DNA from: Climacteris rufus
Lineage: Eukaryota > Chordata > Aves > Passeriformes > Climacteridae
Reading direction: 5' to 3'
DNA: 64,000 nt
Assembly: GCA_013398175.1 (NCBI GenBank)
Contig: VZRZ01003931.1
Location: forward strand, 28,151-92,150
The notes under the pieces were generated by a model, which ran no database searches, was not told where the DNA came from, and worked only from the letters and a program-made list of their open reading frames with translations. Shown here piece by piece: positions 13,330 to 26,241 of this stretch. The position numbers and the translations under genes are program-made. Within the stretch, counting starts at the first letter, position 1, and each line of letters starts with the position of its first letter.

Positions 13330-13667
13330 CTCTGGAGGGACCTTAGAGCCCCTTCCAGGGCCTAAAGGGGCTCCAGGAGAGCTGGAGAGGGACTGGGGAC
13401 AAGGGATGGAGGGACAGGACACAGGGAATGGCTTCCCAGTGCCACAGGGCAGGGTCATGTGGGATTTTGGGGAGGAATTCCTGGCTGGGAGGGTGGGGAG
13501 ACCCTGGCACAGGGTGCCCAGAGAAGCTGGGGCTGCTCCTGGATCCTTGGCAGTGTCCAAGGCCAGGTTGGATGGGGCTTGGGACAGTGGGAGGTGTCCC
13601 TGCCCATGGCAGGGGTGGCACTGGATGGGCTTTAATGCCCCTTTGAACCCAAGCCATTCCATGATTC
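13330..13667 (+). mobile_element. CR1 LINE 3' fragment
   Basis: One of the longest CR1 pieces, sense, from gggctccaggagagctggag through agagaagctggggctgctcc to aagccattccatgattcc. Confidence 0.93.
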
Positions 13668-14124
13668 CTTGTCTGCTAAAAAATGGTCAGTTCAGCTCCT
13701 GGCCAGTTTAAACGCATTGGAGCAGCCTCTGGTTCAGCTCTTTGGTCTGCTGGGTAATCTCTGAGTTCAGCAAAGGACGGGATCTTTGGGATCTTCAGGA
13801 AAGTGGCATCCTGTGTCTGGCAGGGTGAGACTGCCCTGAGCATCCCAAAAGCTGGAGGGAAGCTCGGAGGTGCTCAGTGGGATTGGTGTTGGGGAGAAAG
13901 GAAGGGGAGCCACAGTGAGCACAGCATGGGACAGGAGGGATCTTTTTTCCATGAATTATTCCATGCTGTCCCCAGCTTGGATATTATTCCCACTCCAGCA
14001 AACCATTCCCAATCCTTGGCTGCCCCAAGGAGAGCTACCAGTTCTGATCCTTTGTCCTTTGCCAGCACTGGGGGTTCAAAGTGAGCCCTGCATAGACATT
14101 TCTGCTGTTTCAGCTGCACACAAC

Positions 14125-14350
14125 GTTTGTGAGCAGGGCTGGTTTGTGAGCAGGGCTGGTTTGTGAGCAGGGCTGGGTTGGTGTGAGCAGGGCTGGGTTG
14201 TGAGCAGGGCTGGTTTGGTGTGAGCAGGGCTGGGTTGGTGTGAGCAGGGCTGGGTTGGTGTGAGCAGGGCTGGGTTGGTGTGAGCAGGGCTGGGTTGGTG
14301 TGAGCAGGGATGTTTTTTTGGTGAGCAGGGATGTTTTTTTGGTGAGCAGG
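14125..14350. repeat. About 20-bp minisatellite (gtgagcagggctgggttg)
   Basis: Roughly eleven copies of a gtgagcagggctgg-based unit of 16-20 bp, ending in two variants with gatgttttttt. G-rich on the + strand. Confidence 0.93.
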
Positions 14351-15210
14351 ACTATTTTCCCCAAGGCTCCCTGGGTTGGGATGCACTCCACAGCACCCTG
14401 AATCCCTTCAGGAGAGGCTGCAATGTCATCAGGCTGCCTGGAGCTGCTGAGGGAGGCTGCTGTAATGGCACAAACAGTGTGGCAGAGCATTCCTTATGGA
14501 TACAGGGAGAGCAATCCAGAGCTAGGTATTTCCAGTTGGGGAGGAATTATTTGCAAGCTCACTCTTTATTTTTTAGCTGTGACAGCCAAAGGTTGTTTAT
14601 TCCTTCAGTGAGCAGGAAGGCTGGACCTGGCTGTAGTGTCCAGGGAGAGGATTCGTTCCCCTGGAATACTGGGGCATCCCCATTCCCCAGGAATATTGTG
14701 TTACCTTTCCACCTCAGCACTTGTCTTCCAGCAGTCTCAAGTGTAAGACCAGTGAGCAGGAGAATAAAAACAAACAGACCCACTGTTCTTTTTGCCTTTT
14801 TTGGTGGTTTTGGGATGGCTTCAAACCTCCCCGTTTTTAGCAAAGCTGAATTGTCCTAATTGATGGCAGAGGAAAAGGAACAAGGGAGAAAATAAATAAT
14901 AAATTGCACGAAAATCCAGAGCCCAAAGTGTAAAGGATGTGAAGTAAGAACGAATTTTTACTGCCTTAAATAATATAATGATCTAGAAAAGCTTGTTTCC
15001 TTCAAATTGCCAAATCTGCTGTCACCTGAACTCACCAGGTCCACTTGACAAAGTTCCCCTGTCTCCCAGGGTTGGGGTTGGCTCAGGGTGTGATTGATAA
15101 TTAGTCCTTGAATATTTTGTGTGAGAGTGTGGACATGGGTGATGTCCCCAAATGACCAGCGTGCTGCTCTAAACAGTGTGAAAATAAAGATGTTCAAGGG
15201 TCTTTGTACA

Positions 15211-15385
15211 GAATCCCAGAGTCCCTGAGCTTGGAAAAGCTCTCCAGGACTGAGTCCAGCCTGTGCCTGATCCCCACCTTGTCACCAGCCCAGAGCACTG
15301 AGTGCCTGGACAGCTCCACCATTCCCTGGGCAGCCCCTTCCAAGGCCTGCCCACCCTTTCCATGAAGAAATCCTTCCTTTAGGAA
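15211..15385 (-). mobile_element. CR1 LINE fragment, second subfamily type
   Basis: Antisense CR1 of the kind with gagcttggaaaagctctcc and cctgggcagccccttcc, ccatgaagaaatccttcctt; distinct from the ggtttgggttggaaggg type. Confidence 0.8.
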
Positions 15386-16220
15386 CATTTGGGTGTATGA
15401 AATAAAAGACAGGAAATGGCTTTCTTCTTTCTTTCCCTTCCCTTTTGCAGTTTCAGCAGGCAGGAGCTGTCAGAGCAGAGCTCACTGCACTCAGTGCTGA
15501 GCAGACAGCAGTGTTTGTGTTGGATTGTTGCACAATATTCTCTCAATATTCCACAATATTTCTGGCAATAATACTGATCTTCAATCAAACATTTCAAACA
15601 GAACAAAAAAAAAAAAAATTCAATAGAAGCCAGGCTGCTTTTCTGCCCCTCTTGCTGCTATTTGCAGCAAGTTTCAGTGTGATGAAATGTGAAATCACTG
15701 ATGTGATTTTCAGTGTGTTTCAGTGTTATTATTTTCAGTGTGGTGCTGCAGTTCAGCATCATGTGAGTCACAGTCCTGGGGCTGCATCTTCCAGAGGAGC
15801 CACTTGCTGTTGGGAACAACTTGGGAGAGCTGGCATCATGTGGCTGTGCTTGCAGCAACCCCCAGCACTTGGCACAGGGGCCCTGCTCAGCCTTGCAGCA
15901 TCAGCTGCTCTGCTGGGCTCTGCTTGGTGCTGGCAGCAGGAGAGAAGTCCCTGGGCAAACACACACCAGTAAAAACCAGGATGGGAGGTGGTGTGTCCAG
16001 CACAGGGATGTGGTCCTGTCACATTCCCTCTCTGAGCTGCACTGGGTCTCAGCAGCCCTGAAGGAATAAATGAGCAGCAGTGAGCCCGGGGTGCCCAGGA
16101 GGGCACTGGCCTGAGTGTGCCAGAGCCCCAGGGCAGGGACAGCTCTGGCACCTCCAGCAACAGAGACCTGGAGGGGCTGGAGGTGCCCAGGGCAGGGAAT
16201 GGAGCTGGGAATGGCTGAGG

Positions 16221-16460
16221 GAGCTGGGAAAGGGCTCAGCCTGGAGCAAAGGAGGCTCAGGGGGCCCTGCTGGCTCTGCACAGCTCCTGCCAGGAGGGGC
16301 AGCCAGGGGGAAATTTGGGATGTTATCCCAGGGAACAGCGACAGGAGCAGAGGGAACGGCCTCAGGCTGGCCCAGGGGAGCTCAGCTTGGACAGCAGCAG
16401 GAATTTCCCCATGGAAAGGCTGCTCAGGCACTCAGAGGGCTCTGTGGGGAGGCCTGGCCA
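16221..16460 (+). mobile_element. CR1 LINE fragment
   Basis: Sense CR1: aagggctcagcctggagcaa, aggaggctcagggggccctg, gggatgttatcccaggg, ggaacggcctcaggctggcc. Nearly identical blocks recur at 44525. Confidence 0.9.
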
Positions 16461-17583
16461 GGTGCTGTGGCTGCTGTTCCCTGGTCTCTGCTACATCCCA
16501 AAGGAAGCAGAAGGAAGAGCAGCACTTCTGACTTCCCAGCTCGGAAGGGCTGGGCTGCTGCCAGCAGCCAATGCCAGTTTGCAGCCTGGGGATGCTCAGC
16601 TGCTTCCAGCTCAGTTCCCTGTACTTGTGTGTCTGTCCTCCCTGCTCTTCCCTGCTCTCCGTGGTGCAGGAGGGTCAGGAAGGCATTTTCTGGTGTGTTA
16701 AAATCACATAACTCCTGGTAGGGAAATCCTGGGCTTGGCCTGGGGGGGAATCTGCCCTTCCCAAGCCAAGTTCTAAGTGTGGAACAAGGAGAGAGCACAG
16801 GCTCCTCAGTGGTTCATAGCCAGGAGCCTTCTGCTGGACATGGATCCCAGCAGAACTGAACAATCTGTGAGTTCACACGGACAGGAGGAATATTGACTTT
16901 ACAGCAGTAAATTTCTCTGTGCTGCAGGATATAAATCAATGTAAGGGCAAAAAAAATGAAGGGTATAAAGGTGTGGAATGGCTCTGTTGGAACGTGCAGA
17001 GCCACAGATTGATGAGGTGTAAATGTTCCCTGTTTGGCAAGGCTGAAGCCCTGTCTTTCCCCTGGCTCCACACACACACAGAGATCAGGCATGTGGGGTG
17101 CTGCAGTCAGGCTGATCAAAGAGAGGAGCCACTCCACACTTCAGGTGTTTCCAGGTATCCTGAATAATGCCCAAAAACTGGCAAAAAGGAGGTGGCAGCA
17201 CCTTCTTTCCTCCCTCACAGGCTGATGCTCTCAGCTGCTGCTGGAAGGTGCTGTTTCCATGTCATACCAGCCCAGAGCTGTGGTGTTGGCCTGGTGAGCA
17301 GCTCTAATAATGCCATTTTTGCCACTGTTTCCTCCTGGAAGCCCAGAACAAAGCTCTGTGTGAGTGGGAACAAAGCACTTCCACAGTGGAGTGTATTCAT
17401 GGGGAGGGATGATTCAAACCCAGCTTCTTAATACCTGAATTATATTTGGTGTGACCTAATCCTGAGTGTGAGGCTGTCAAACAGGATTTAACTATTATAA
17501 AGATTTTTAACTATTATAAAGACTTCTGCACAGTGCCCACAGCTGAGCTGGATTTCACTGTGTCAGTAGGAAAATGAAGGTGA

Positions 17584-17928
<345 letters not shown>

Positions 17929-18118
17929 TGATTTTGAAATAGTTTGGCAGTTGAGTCCAATTATCTGCAGATGTTTGGGGAATACAGTGTAAATATTCTC
18001 CTCTGAGTGGGGGTGTTCTCCAGGGAGCTGAACTCTGCTGGCTTGGGTGAAATTATGAGGTCTGGATGTTTAGGGATTCAGAGTTTGCACTGGCTGTGAT
18101 GTGTTTTTCTGTTTGCAG

Positions 18119-18241
18119 TCCAAACCAGTAGCATTTGCTGTCAAAACCAACGTGAGTTACTGTGGAGCTCTGGATGAAGATGTTCCTGTCCCAAGCACTG
18201 CCATCTCCTTTGATGCCAAGGACTTCCTACACATTAAAGAG
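18119..18241 (+). CDS. CACNB4: CACNB4 exon, residues 90-130 (SH3 core, first half)
   Basis: This 123-bp exon encodes 41 codons, phase 0/0, acceptor gtttgcag and donor GTGAAA. It reads SKPVAFAVKTNVSYCGALDE... and ends in the SH3 element FDAKDFLHIKE. Together with the next exon it forms the SH3 core typical of MAGUK-like calcium channel beta subunits. Only 18 of 41 codons end in G or C, in contrast to the next exon. Confidence 0.95.
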
Positions 18242-19737
18242 GTGAAAGCAGGAGCTGGGAAAAGGGGATGGGAAGGGAATCTGAGGGCTGTGGTTTGAGC
18301 AGCTCAGCCATATCCACAAGAGCTGAGAGGAGGCAGCAGAGCACAGTGAGGATGAGGTGCTTCCTCAGCTGCCTGCTGTGGTTATCCTGCACTTCTGGAC
18401 ATTTGGTGTTACCACCTTGTTGGATTTTCATCCCACAGGAAGGAAATCACACCCTTAAACTGGGTGGGTTCAGATTGTTTTCATCAGAGCAAATTTGTGA
18501 TGGGTCAGAGATGGTGCAGATCCCTGACAGGGATTCCACTGAGCAGAGAGTGGAGCAGCACCAGGTCACACCAGGTCTTCAGAAAGCACCAGATAGGCTC
18601 CCTTCCAGGAAGGAAGGAACACTTAGAATAATAAAGTGATAAAAGAAAATACTGAAGAGGACAGATGCAAAAATAAGGGGGAAAAAAATGGGAATAAATG
18701 AGCCCTGAGTATGGCTTTGGTAGAGAAAATTGCATTTTATTGCATGCTGAGCATATTTTCTGCAGTTTTTTATCTGAAGTGAGCCCTCCACATTTGCATA
18801 ACCCCCTGTTGTGTTGTAGATTGGTACAGAGGCTTGCAGCTTGCAAAAGCACTTTTTCATCTCTGCATTCTGGGTTTATTTTGGGGTGTTCAGTGCTCAT
18901 CTGTGTCTTTCTTTGAACACGTGCTCATCATCACTCCAGAGCACTGCTCTCCCTTAGACAGAGCCCATTCAGGGGGAAAACACCTGCTCCTGCCCCTCCA
19001 GAGGCAGAGATTGCTGCTGGAACAGGGAATTCACAGGGAATTCACATCCCCTCTCCCTCAGAAGGACACAGGAGAGGCAGTGGATTCCCTTGTTCCAGCT
19101 TTTCATCCTGGCTTTCTTATTTTATATAGAATTTCACATTCTGAGCTCCTGTCATGCTGCCCTGTGCATTTTTCCAGATGAGTGTCCCAAATCCATGTCT
19201 TGCCATTCCATGAGTTGCTTTCCAAGGTCTGAACAGCCAGGATCCCGTTGCCACTGAGCTGTAAACCATGTGTGGCTTTCTGCTGTTCCTGCCTGAAGCT
19301 GTAGCTCAGCAGCATTTCAGGAATGCCTCCCCAAGCTGGAAAAAGGCTTTGCAGGATTTGTTTTTCAGCAATCTGGCACGACTTGCTTGGACTAGAACAA
19401 TGGCTCCAGAGTTTGGGATGATGCTAAAGTGGCTGCAAAGTCAGGTCACCCTCTGGCAGGATGGAGGAGCAGCAGTGAGTGAGGAGTTGCTATTTTGAGG
19501 ATGTGTCCTGCATGTCTCATCTGTCTCCTCCAAACCCCACATTCTGTGCTTGCTGAAAGGATGAAGTGGCAACAATTTCTGACAGAGCAGAAGGAATGAT
19601 GGGCCTGGCAACCAAGGGGAGGGAATGTGCTCCTCCCACACACTGAGTAACTCAGGGAATGACCTAATGCAGATAAATCCCGTGTTCCTCTCTGCATCCT
19701 TGGCTTTTGTGTGCTTCAGGTGCTCCCAGCATAACCC

Positions 19738-20010
19738 ACAGTGGTTTGGGATGGAAGGGACCTTCAGATGGGCAGGGACACCTCCCACTGTGCCAGGCTG
19801 CTCCAGCCTGGCCTTGGGCACTGCCAGGGATCCAGGGGCAGCCCCAGCTTCTCTGGGATTTTTATTCCAGGGCCTCCCCACCCTCCCAGGCAGGAATTCC
19901 TTCCCAATATCCCACCCGACCCTGCCCTCTGGCAGTGGGAAGCCATTCCCTGTGTCCTGTCCCTCCATCCCTTGTCCAGAATCCCTCCAGAGGGGCAGAT
20001 TCTGATCCTG
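19738..20010 (-). mobile_element. CR1 LINE 3' fragment
   Basis: Antisense CR1 from tggtttgggatggaagggac to tccctccatcccttgtcca. Confidence 0.92.
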
Positions 20011-20144
20011 TGTCTGAAGGCATCACTCAGAGGTCCATGAAGAAAGATTCCCATGCTCCAGCCTTACATTTAAAACAAAATGGAGCAGATAATGCCTGTG
20101 GGACTCAGCTTTTACAGTGGTAAACCCCATGGGTTGATTTTGTA

Positions 20145-20275
20145 GAATCAAGAGTGGTTTGGGTTGGCAGGGACCTTAAATCCCATCCCATCTCACCCCT
20201 GCCCTTCCACTCCAAACCTGGCCTGGGGCACTGCCAGGGATGGGGAGCCCACAACCTCTCCTTTCACTGATTCCC
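20145..20275 (-). mobile_element. CR1 LINE 3' fragment
   Basis: Antisense gtggtttgggttggcaggga, internally deleted before cctggcctggggcactgcc. Confidence 0.85.
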
Positions 20276-21433
20276 AGCAGCAGGATGCTGCATCCTGAAG
20301 ATTTGTCTGCTTTACAGCCTGTAAGTAGTTCTGTAACTGAACACACTGCAAATTAAGCTTTGCTTACTGACACAGCCTGAATCAAGGTCAGGACAGCAGG
20401 AGGAATAAATAGTTGGAATGGTAAAATAATGGCACCTCTTGCAGAAATGTATAAAGAGGATAAAGAGCACAGGTTTTTCAGGGTGTGAGGATTGCACTCC
20501 CTTAGCTTAGTACCCGTTAACAACTGTGTTCATGATGGGTTAATTAATATGGCTTGATAAAAAAACCAATTTATTTTTCAATGCTGAGGTTCTGTTTCAG
20601 AGCCCTCAGCAGGCACTGCTGCACCTCTGACAACAGCGACGTGGTGTTTCTGTGTTTCTGCAAGAACCTAAGTGCTTGCAAATGTGGAGCCAGGAGCAGG
20701 GATGATTTTGAAGCCCCGATCTCCGTGATGGCTTTTTCCTGGAGGCAGGCAAACAAAACCCATTCACTCGTGCTGCTCTTAATGACTCCAAAGTCAGTTG
20801 TGAAAAGCAATGTTTCTTTTGAACACTGAGCTGCCTAATGAAGCCTAACAGAGGAGAGGCTTTTCAGAGACTTTTCTTCAAAAGCTCTGCTGGCAGCAGC
20901 TACCACAAATCCTTTTCCACTCCAATATCCACTGGGGTGCTGCTTTTCATCTTTCCATCATTAGCGAGAGGCCAGATTTTCAACAATGCAGAAAAAAACT
21001 ATGTTACTCAAGGTTAATGATAAAATTAAATGTTGTACTTTAAGTATATATTAAAGTTTCTTCCTAAAGGCGAATTTTTCAACTGTCATAACCTGTACGT
21101 GGAAAGGAGGAAGGGAAAAGGCAGCAGTGGTGGTGATCTTTGGTCTAGGCCATTAAACAGGACGAGGAACCAATATTTGATGGGAATGTGGTGGTGTTTT
21201 TATGTTTGTCTGCTTGATGTGACTGCTGGGAGGTTGTTTGGTGGTCTCAGCTCAAAGAGATGCGTTCTGCTGATTAAATCAAGCCTGAAATGAAATCAGC
21301 AAGGGCCAGGATGAAAGGAAACAGCCTCAGCGCTGCGTTCTGACACCTCGGAGCGATTATCCCGCCCGGAGCTGAGGCTTGTGCCTGAGAACAGCAGCTT
21401 GGGAGCTGCAGCTCTGCCCTCTGTGTGTTGCAG

Positions 21434-21564
21434 AAATACAACAACGACTGGTGGATAGGGAGGCTGGTGAAGGAGGGCTGCGAGATCGGCTTCATCCCCA
21501 GCCCGCTGCGCCTGGAGAACATCCGCATCCAGCAGGAGCAGAAGCGCGGCCGCTTCCACGGAGG
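21434..21564 (+). CDS. CACNB4: CACNB4 exon, residues 131-174 (SH3 core, second half)
   Basis: This 131-bp exon starts after ctgtgtgttgcag and ends GG|GTGAGA with a split Gly codon. It encodes KYNNDWWIGRLVKEG, the WW pair being a landmark of the beta-subunit SH3 domain, then GFIPSPLRLENI and the basic run EQKRGRFHG at the start of HOOK. It is very GC-rich: 40 of its 43 complete codons end in G or C. Confidence 0.96.
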
Positions 21565-22898
21565 GTGAGACAGCAAACGGCTCCAATCCTCCTCCCACCG
21601 GGCACTCCTCCCAAATTCACCTGCTGCTGATTTATGCACTGCTGGGTTTGGGATCCCAGGGGAGAGCGGGCTGGGAGATGGTGGGGATGAGAAACCAAAA
21701 TGTGTCTGATTTTGTGAAGAGAGCAGGAGGGGTAATGACGGGAATTTTGCCGCGATTCTGGCCAGAGCTTTCGGCCCTGCCACGGCAAATCTTCTCTTTG
21801 TGAGTTCTTTGAACAGACAATTGAGATAAGGCACAGTAAAATACTTCAGAGTTTCTTCATTCTCACAATGTTTATTAAGTGTTCTCTATAATTTGGCAGC
21901 ACAGAAAGTGCTTTGTTATTGATAACAAGGTGCAAATGGCCTCGAGCACCTCTGTCCAGATTATTGATACCCCAGATTGTCCAATTAGGGGGATGCTGTG
22001 TAGGATATTTTCAATAAAAACCCAATAATCAGTTCTTATCCTGCATTCAGAACTTTAGAACCAATGGCAGAAAACACAAGTTTCAGGAGAAGAAAGGGGA
22101 AGTAGCAAAGGTGAAAAAGGGAGTTATAAAATAACACCTAAACCCTCCATTCTGGACACTGGTATTACAATATTTCATAAACCAAAATGTCTACACTTCT
22201 ACCTAATTCACCCACTGACACAACCTTAACTGTACAGCATTAATTCCAAAGTTATCACACTCCAGGGGAAGCCTTTTCCAGGGTTTAAGATCAGATGAGG
22301 TGTATTTCTGGGGATCAAAACTTCTTAAAGCAGCAAGAGTGAAATTCTCAGAATTCAGGGTTCCAACAGAATTTCTAAGAGTTTTGTGTCCCCATGGCTT
22401 GAAGTCAGTCCCAGATTTTTTCCCCAGCTTCTCTTAAGGTTGTGGCTTTTTTCTTCTTTTCTTTCTCTGTGTTTTGGCCCAAACCAGACTTGTCAAACTT
22501 TGTAAGATCAGCTTTTGTCATCCTTTATTCTCCTTCCAGCCTGAGTTTTCTGGGTCTCCCCCCTGCCACACCTGGAGATGGCAAATCCCTGGAAAAAGGT
22601 CTGGGAGGTGAACCTGGGGAAATGCTTTCAGAATGATTGAACAGCATCCAAATTGCTTTTAGAATTTTTGACAGAACTTCAGAGGAAGCCAGAGGATCCC
22701 AATGTACAGACAGATTATGGAGTTCAGGGAGATTTATATGATCAAACTCAAAGTTACAATGATAAACCAGTTTATTTTTGAGCAGCTTTGTTAGGTAGAG
22801 TCTTTTATACCTCTGTGACCTTGTGATTCCTCATGGGGAAGTTCTTTTCCAAAGTTTTGGGGATCCTGCTGTTAACTGGGTTATTTCTGCTGCCATAG
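21565..22898 (+). other. CACNB4: CACNB4 intron carrying an LTR-like repeat
   Basis: This 1.3-kb intron is about half occupied by the second copy of an LTR-like repeat (21755-22364). The rest is unique AT-rich sequence. Its acceptor is tgccatag at 22898. Confidence 0.85.
21755..22364 (-). mobile_element. LTR-like interspersed repeat, copy 2
   Basis: A fuller copy of the repeat at 6671, lying in the CACNB4 intron before the HOOK exon, antisense to the gene. It retains the internal segment 21960-22039 missing in copy 1. No retroviral coding sequence is adjacent. Class assignment rests on layout only; a non-autonomous DNA element cannot be excluded. Confidence 0.65.
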
Positions 22899-22975
22899 GA
22901 AATCCAGTGGGAATTCTTCTTCAAGCCTTGGGGAGATGGTTTCTGGCACATTTCGAGCCACTCCTACTGCCACAG
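22899..22975 (+). CDS. CACNB4: CACNB4 exon, residues 174-200 (HOOK linker)
   Basis: This 77-bp exon completes the split Gly and encodes KSSGNSSSSLGEMVSGTF, then RATPTAT, ending with the first base of Ala200 before GTAAGG. Serine-rich sequence at this position is the HOOK region, a flexible, phosphorylatable linker between the two SH3 halves. Because 77 and the next exon's 20 bp are not multiples of three, exon choice here controls frame. Confidence 0.93.
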
Positions 22976-24535
22976 GTAAGGCAGGCTGGCATTTAGGGAA
23001 AGCCTTGTGTTGCTAAGAATGCTATTTTAAAATCCCTGCATGAAAAATGCAGGTTTCCCCCTCTGCTGAGTTACTGAGATGTTTTACAGCAAATTGCTTG
23101 TATGCAGAGGGGGAGGAGGACAGACAGCTATTTCTGGCCAGGCAGGAGCTGCTGAGGGCTGGGAAAAAGCCTTGGGAACAGGGGCAGCACCCCCAGAATG
23201 CCCAGTTTAGTGCAGGGAATGCCCAGTTTAGTGCAGAGAATTCCCAGTTTAGTGCAGGGAATGCCCAGTTTAGTGCAGAGAATTCCCAGTTTAGTGCAGA
23301 GAATTCCCAGTTTAATGCAGGGAATGCCCAGTTTAGTGCAGGGAATGCCCAGTTTAGTGCAGAGAATTCCCAGTTTAATGCAGGGAATGCCCAGTTTAGT
23401 GCAGAGAATTCCCAGTTTAGTGCAGAGAATTCCCAGTTTAATGCAGGGAATGCCCAGTTTAGTGCAGAGAATTCCCAGTTTAGTGCAGGGAATGCCCAGT
23501 TTAGTGCAGAGAATTCCCAGTTTAGTGCAGAGAATTCCCAGTTTAATGCAGAGAGTGCCCAGTTTAATGCAGAGAGTGCCCAGTTTGATGCAGAGAGTGC
23601 CCAGTTTAATGCAGAGAGTGCCCAGTTTGATGCAGAGAGTGCCCAGTTTAGTGCAGAGAGTGCCCAGTTTAGTGCAGAGAGTGCCCAGTTTAATGCAGAG
23701 AGTGCCCAGTTTAATGCAGAGAATGCCCAGTTTAATGCAGAGAGTGCCCAGTTTAGTGCAGAGAATGCCCAGTTTCATGCAGAGAATGCCCAGTTCAGTG
23801 CAGAGAATGCCCAGTTCAGTGCAGAGAGTGCCCAGTTTAGTGCAGAGAATGCCCAGTTTCATGCAGAGAATGCCCAGTTCAGTGCAGAGAATGCCCAGTT
23901 CAGTGCAGAGAGTGCCCAGTTTAGTGCAGAGAATGCCCAGTTTCATGCAGAGAATGCCCAGTTCAGTGCAGAGAATGCCCAGTTCAGTGCAGAGAGTGCC
24001 CAGTTTAGTGCAGAGAATGCCCAGTTTCATGCAGAGAATGCCCAGTTCAGTGCAGAGAATGCCCAGTTCAGTGCAGAGAGTGCCCAGTTTAGTGCAGAGA
24101 ATGCCCAGTTTCATGCAGAGAATGCCCAGTTCAGTGCAGAGAATGCCCAGTTCAGTGCAGAGAGTGCCCAGTTTAGTGCAGAGAATGCCCAGTTTCATGC
24201 AGAGAATGCCCAGTTCAGTGCAGAGAATGCCCAGTTCAGTGCAGAGAGTGCCCAGTTTAGTGCAGAGAATGCCCAGTTTCATGCAGAGAATGCCCAGTTC
24301 AGTGCAGAGAATGCCCAGTTCAGTGCAGAGAGTGCCCAGTTTAGTGCAGAGAATGCCCAGTTTCATGCAGAGAATTCCCAGTTTAGTGCAGAGAATGCCC
24401 AGTTCAGTGCAGAGAGTGCCCAGTTTAAGCAGGGCTGAGCAGAGGGAGGTGCATGGAGAGAAATCCAAGTGCTTTGGCAAAGGGATTTCCGTTTGCCTGG
24501 GTGTGTTTTAACCAAGTTCTCGTTTGGTCTTCTAG
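22976..24535 (+). other. CACNB4: CACNB4 intron dominated by a 21-bp minisatellite
   Basis: This 1.56-kb intron consists mostly of the tandem array at 23199-24428. Only about 220 bp of ordinary intron precede the array and about 107 bp follow it before the next acceptor (tggtcttctag). Confidence 0.9.
23199..24428. repeat. 21-bp minisatellite with 84-bp higher-order units
   Basis: About 58 copies of a 21-bp unit (cccagtttagtgcagagaat plus one base) fill most of an intron. The left third mixes variants at random. From about 23752 to 24420 four variant units form an 84-bp block, marked by tttcatgcag at 23773, 23857, 23941, 24025, 24109, 24193, 24277 and 24361, exactly 84 bp apart. The 21-bp period keeps several frames open on both strands, producing spurious 430-460-codon frames. 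Confidence 0.98.
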
Positions 24536-24555
24536 CAAAACAGAAACAAAAAGTG
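24536..24555 (+). CDS. CACNB4: CACNB4 20-bp microexon (end of HOOK), residues 200-206
   Basis: This microexon, flanked by ttctag and GTAAGT, encodes the basic stretch (A)KQKQKV. It corresponds to the short cassette used by calcium channel beta genes at the HOOK position where longer alternative cassettes occur in paralogues. It restores the frame left by the 131- and 77-bp exons (131+77+20 = 228 = 76 codons). A 108-bp intron separates it from the next exon. I saw no alternative long cassette nearby. Confidence 0.9.
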
Positions 24556-24663
24556 GTAAGTAATGCTTTTGTTTCCATTTGCTTTCCCTGTCATGCACAA
24601 TTCCCAGCATTTCCCTGGGGGTGTTGTTTGATGGATGATCTGAGGGGTTGTTTTTCCTTCTAG

Positions 24664-26182
<1,519 letters not shown>

Positions 26183-26241
26183 GTGACAGACATGATGCAG
26201 AAAGCTCTCTTTGACTTCCTGAAGCACAGGTTTGATGGGAG
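26183..26241 (+). CDS. CACNB4: CACNB4 exon, residues 234-253 (GK-like domain helix)
   Basis: This 59-bp exon encodes VTDMMQKALFDFLKHRFDG and two bases of Arg253, between tgtgccaag and GTGAGA. The amphipathic MMQKALFDFLKHRF helix belongs to the groove of the GK-like domain that grips the alpha-1 AID helix, as known from beta-subunit crystal structures. Confidence 0.95.

Larger units (their letters stand above)
18242..21433 (+). other. CACNB4: CACNB4 intron between the two SH3 exons
   Basis: This 3.2-kb intron contains an antisense CR1 copy at 19738-20010 and another at 20145-20275. The rest is unique sequence with no recognisable exon; short open frames here are chance. Confidence 0.8.

Noticed and set aside
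12931..13662. A 243-codon minus-strand frame
   Set aside because: It is mostly the antisense of a CR1 copy (13330-13667) and lacks exon signals.
16080..16721. A 213-codon + strand frame
   Set aside because: GC-rich intron DNA overlapping a CR1 copy; no known domain and no splice logic.
23047..24480. Open frames of 437-463 codons on both strands (repeated AQFSAEN / PSLVQRM peptides)
   Set aside because: They are produced by the 21-bp intronic minisatellite, whose period is a multiple of three; they overlap in several frames and have no splice or domain support.
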